The notes beneath the pieces are model-generated. The model did no database searches and was not told the origin of the DNA. It was given only the letters and a program-made list of their open reading frames with translations. Shown in pieces: positions 31,724 through 32,268 of a stretch of DNA of 32,268 nt. This DNA comes from Treponema sp. (GTDB lineage: Bacteria; Spirochaetota; Spirochaetia; Treponematales; Treponemataceae). Location: positions 1-32,268 of the forward strand of contig JAKSTI010000020.1 of NCBI GenBank assembly GCA_024402665.1, in the 5' to 3' direction. The position numbers were made by a program, and so were the translations under genes. The first letter of the stretch is position 1. The number at the start of each line of letters is the position of its first letter.

Positions 31724-32268
31724 TTACTTCTTTTTTGCAATTTCTGAAATTGAAGAAACAACACCTGCAAGATTCTGAAAATCAGCTGGAACAATAATCT
31801 TTGTTGCCTGACCATTAGCTGCTTTTTCCATTGTTTCAAGACTGCGGAATTTAAGAACAGCTTCATCCATTCCAACTTCTTTAAGCATTTTAAGACCGTC
31901 TGCAGTAGCTTTCTGAACTTCAAGAATAGCTTCAGCTTCACCTTTTGCCTTCTGAATAGCAGCTTCTTTTTCTGCTTCGGCAGCAAGAATCATTGACTGT
32001 TTTTTACCTTCAGCTTCAAGAATTGCAGACTGTTTGTGTCCTTCTGCAATCAAAATCTGTTCACGGCGTTCACGTTCAGCTTTCATCTGTTTTTCCATTG
32101 CTTCACGAATAGCCTGTGGTGGTTCAATGTTCTTAACTTCAACACGATTTACTTTAATTCCCCAAGGGTCTGTTGCTTCATCAAGAATAGCACGCATTTT
32201 TGTATTGATAACGTCACGGCTTGTAAGTGATTCATCAAGTTCAAGTTCACCAATAATATTACGCAAAG
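31724..32268 (-). CDS. SPFH/band-7 (stomatin, paraslipin-like) protein, 5' end missing
   Basis: The C-terminal 181 residues of an SPFH protein; the gene continues past the right edge of the window, so the true start is not visible. The stretch RNIIGELELDESLTSRDVINTKM, DPWGIKVNRVEVKNIEPPQAIREAMEKQ, the alanine/glutamate-rich helix (RREQILIAEGHKQSAILEAEG... EAEAILEVQKATADGL) and the terminal FQNLAGVVSSISEI are classic for QmcA/paraslipin-type band-7 proteins. These form membrane cages that regulate proteases and fluidity. It lies 90 bp upstream of the OmpA gene; an NfeD gene often neighbours this type and may lie outside the window. Confidence 0.9.
   Translation of the reverse strand, partial: LRNIIGELELDESLTSRDVINTKMRAILDEATDPWGIKVNRVEVKNIEPPQAIREAMEKQMKAERERREQILIAEGHKQSAILEAEGKKQSMILAAEAEKEAAIQKAKGEAEAILEVQKATADGLKMLKEVGMDEAVLKFRSLETMEKAANGQATKIIVPADFQNLAGVVSSISEIAKKK

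Noticed and set aside
1..32268. DGR reverse transcriptase or template repeat within the window
   Set aside because: No protein has RT motifs (such as a YxDD box in an RT context) and no second copy of the variable region was noticed.
1..32268. CRISPR arrays, tRNA or rRNA genes, insertion sequences
   Set aside because: No regularly spaced direct repeats, no cloverleaf-like TTCGAATC arrangement, and no transposase or terminal inverted repeats were seen by eye.

Overview
The window is AT-rich and gene-dense. It looks like chromosome from a host-associated (gut or rumen type) Treponema or a close spirochaete. This is an inference. It rests on the low GC, several lipoproteins with ...SC lipoboxes, a TvpA-like formylglycine-enzyme-fold lipoprotein, an OmpA-type surface protein, and GC-rich intergenic islands that stand out from the AT-rich background. 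No tRNA, rRNA, CRISPR array, IS element or phage module was seen.

Layout. 1-2842: an acetyltransferase, then a minus-strand cluster (wrecked RpiB/LacA-type isomerase, second acetyltransferase, membrane protein) and a plus-strand Nudix hydrolase. 2843-4570: a GC-rich island, a bidirectional terminator, a hairpin, and a lipoprotein whose last ~30 codons look like the variable region of a diversity-generating retroelement (DGR) target; no reverse transcriptase or template repeat is in the window. 4570-6059: XRE/DUF5680 regulator plus a membrane protein. 6180-9653: a WYL-domain regulator diverging, across a perfect palindromic operator, from a HIRAN-domain protein, an EVE-like/SseB fusion protein and a small lipoprotein. 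I regard this as the best candidate for an undescribed stress or defence module. 9682-12445: DUF1295 membrane protein and a large repeat lipoprotein. 12567-15212: a membrane sensor-like protein and a GGDEF/EAL c-di-GMP enzyme. 15334-16879: an exported protein and a Phd/VapC toxin-antitoxin pair. 16924-22161: small ORF, membrane protein, and sbcC/sbcD. 22221-29903: U32-like protein, MATE exporter, GH16 glucanase-like lipoprotein with a sugar-binding protein, acyltransferase 3, acyl-ACP thioesterase. 29905-32268: ABM monooxygenase, OmpA-family protein, and the 3' part of an SPFH/band-7 protein cut by the window edge.

Two initiation styles coexist. Many genes have a clear AGGAG-type ribosome binding site. 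At least six (Nudix, WYL, MATE, GH16, acyltransferase, thioesterase) instead have a -10-like hexamer ending only 6-7 nt before the ATG and no ribosome binding site, which suggests leaderless transcripts. Start codons were re-chosen on this basis, so several genes are shorter here than their longest open frame.
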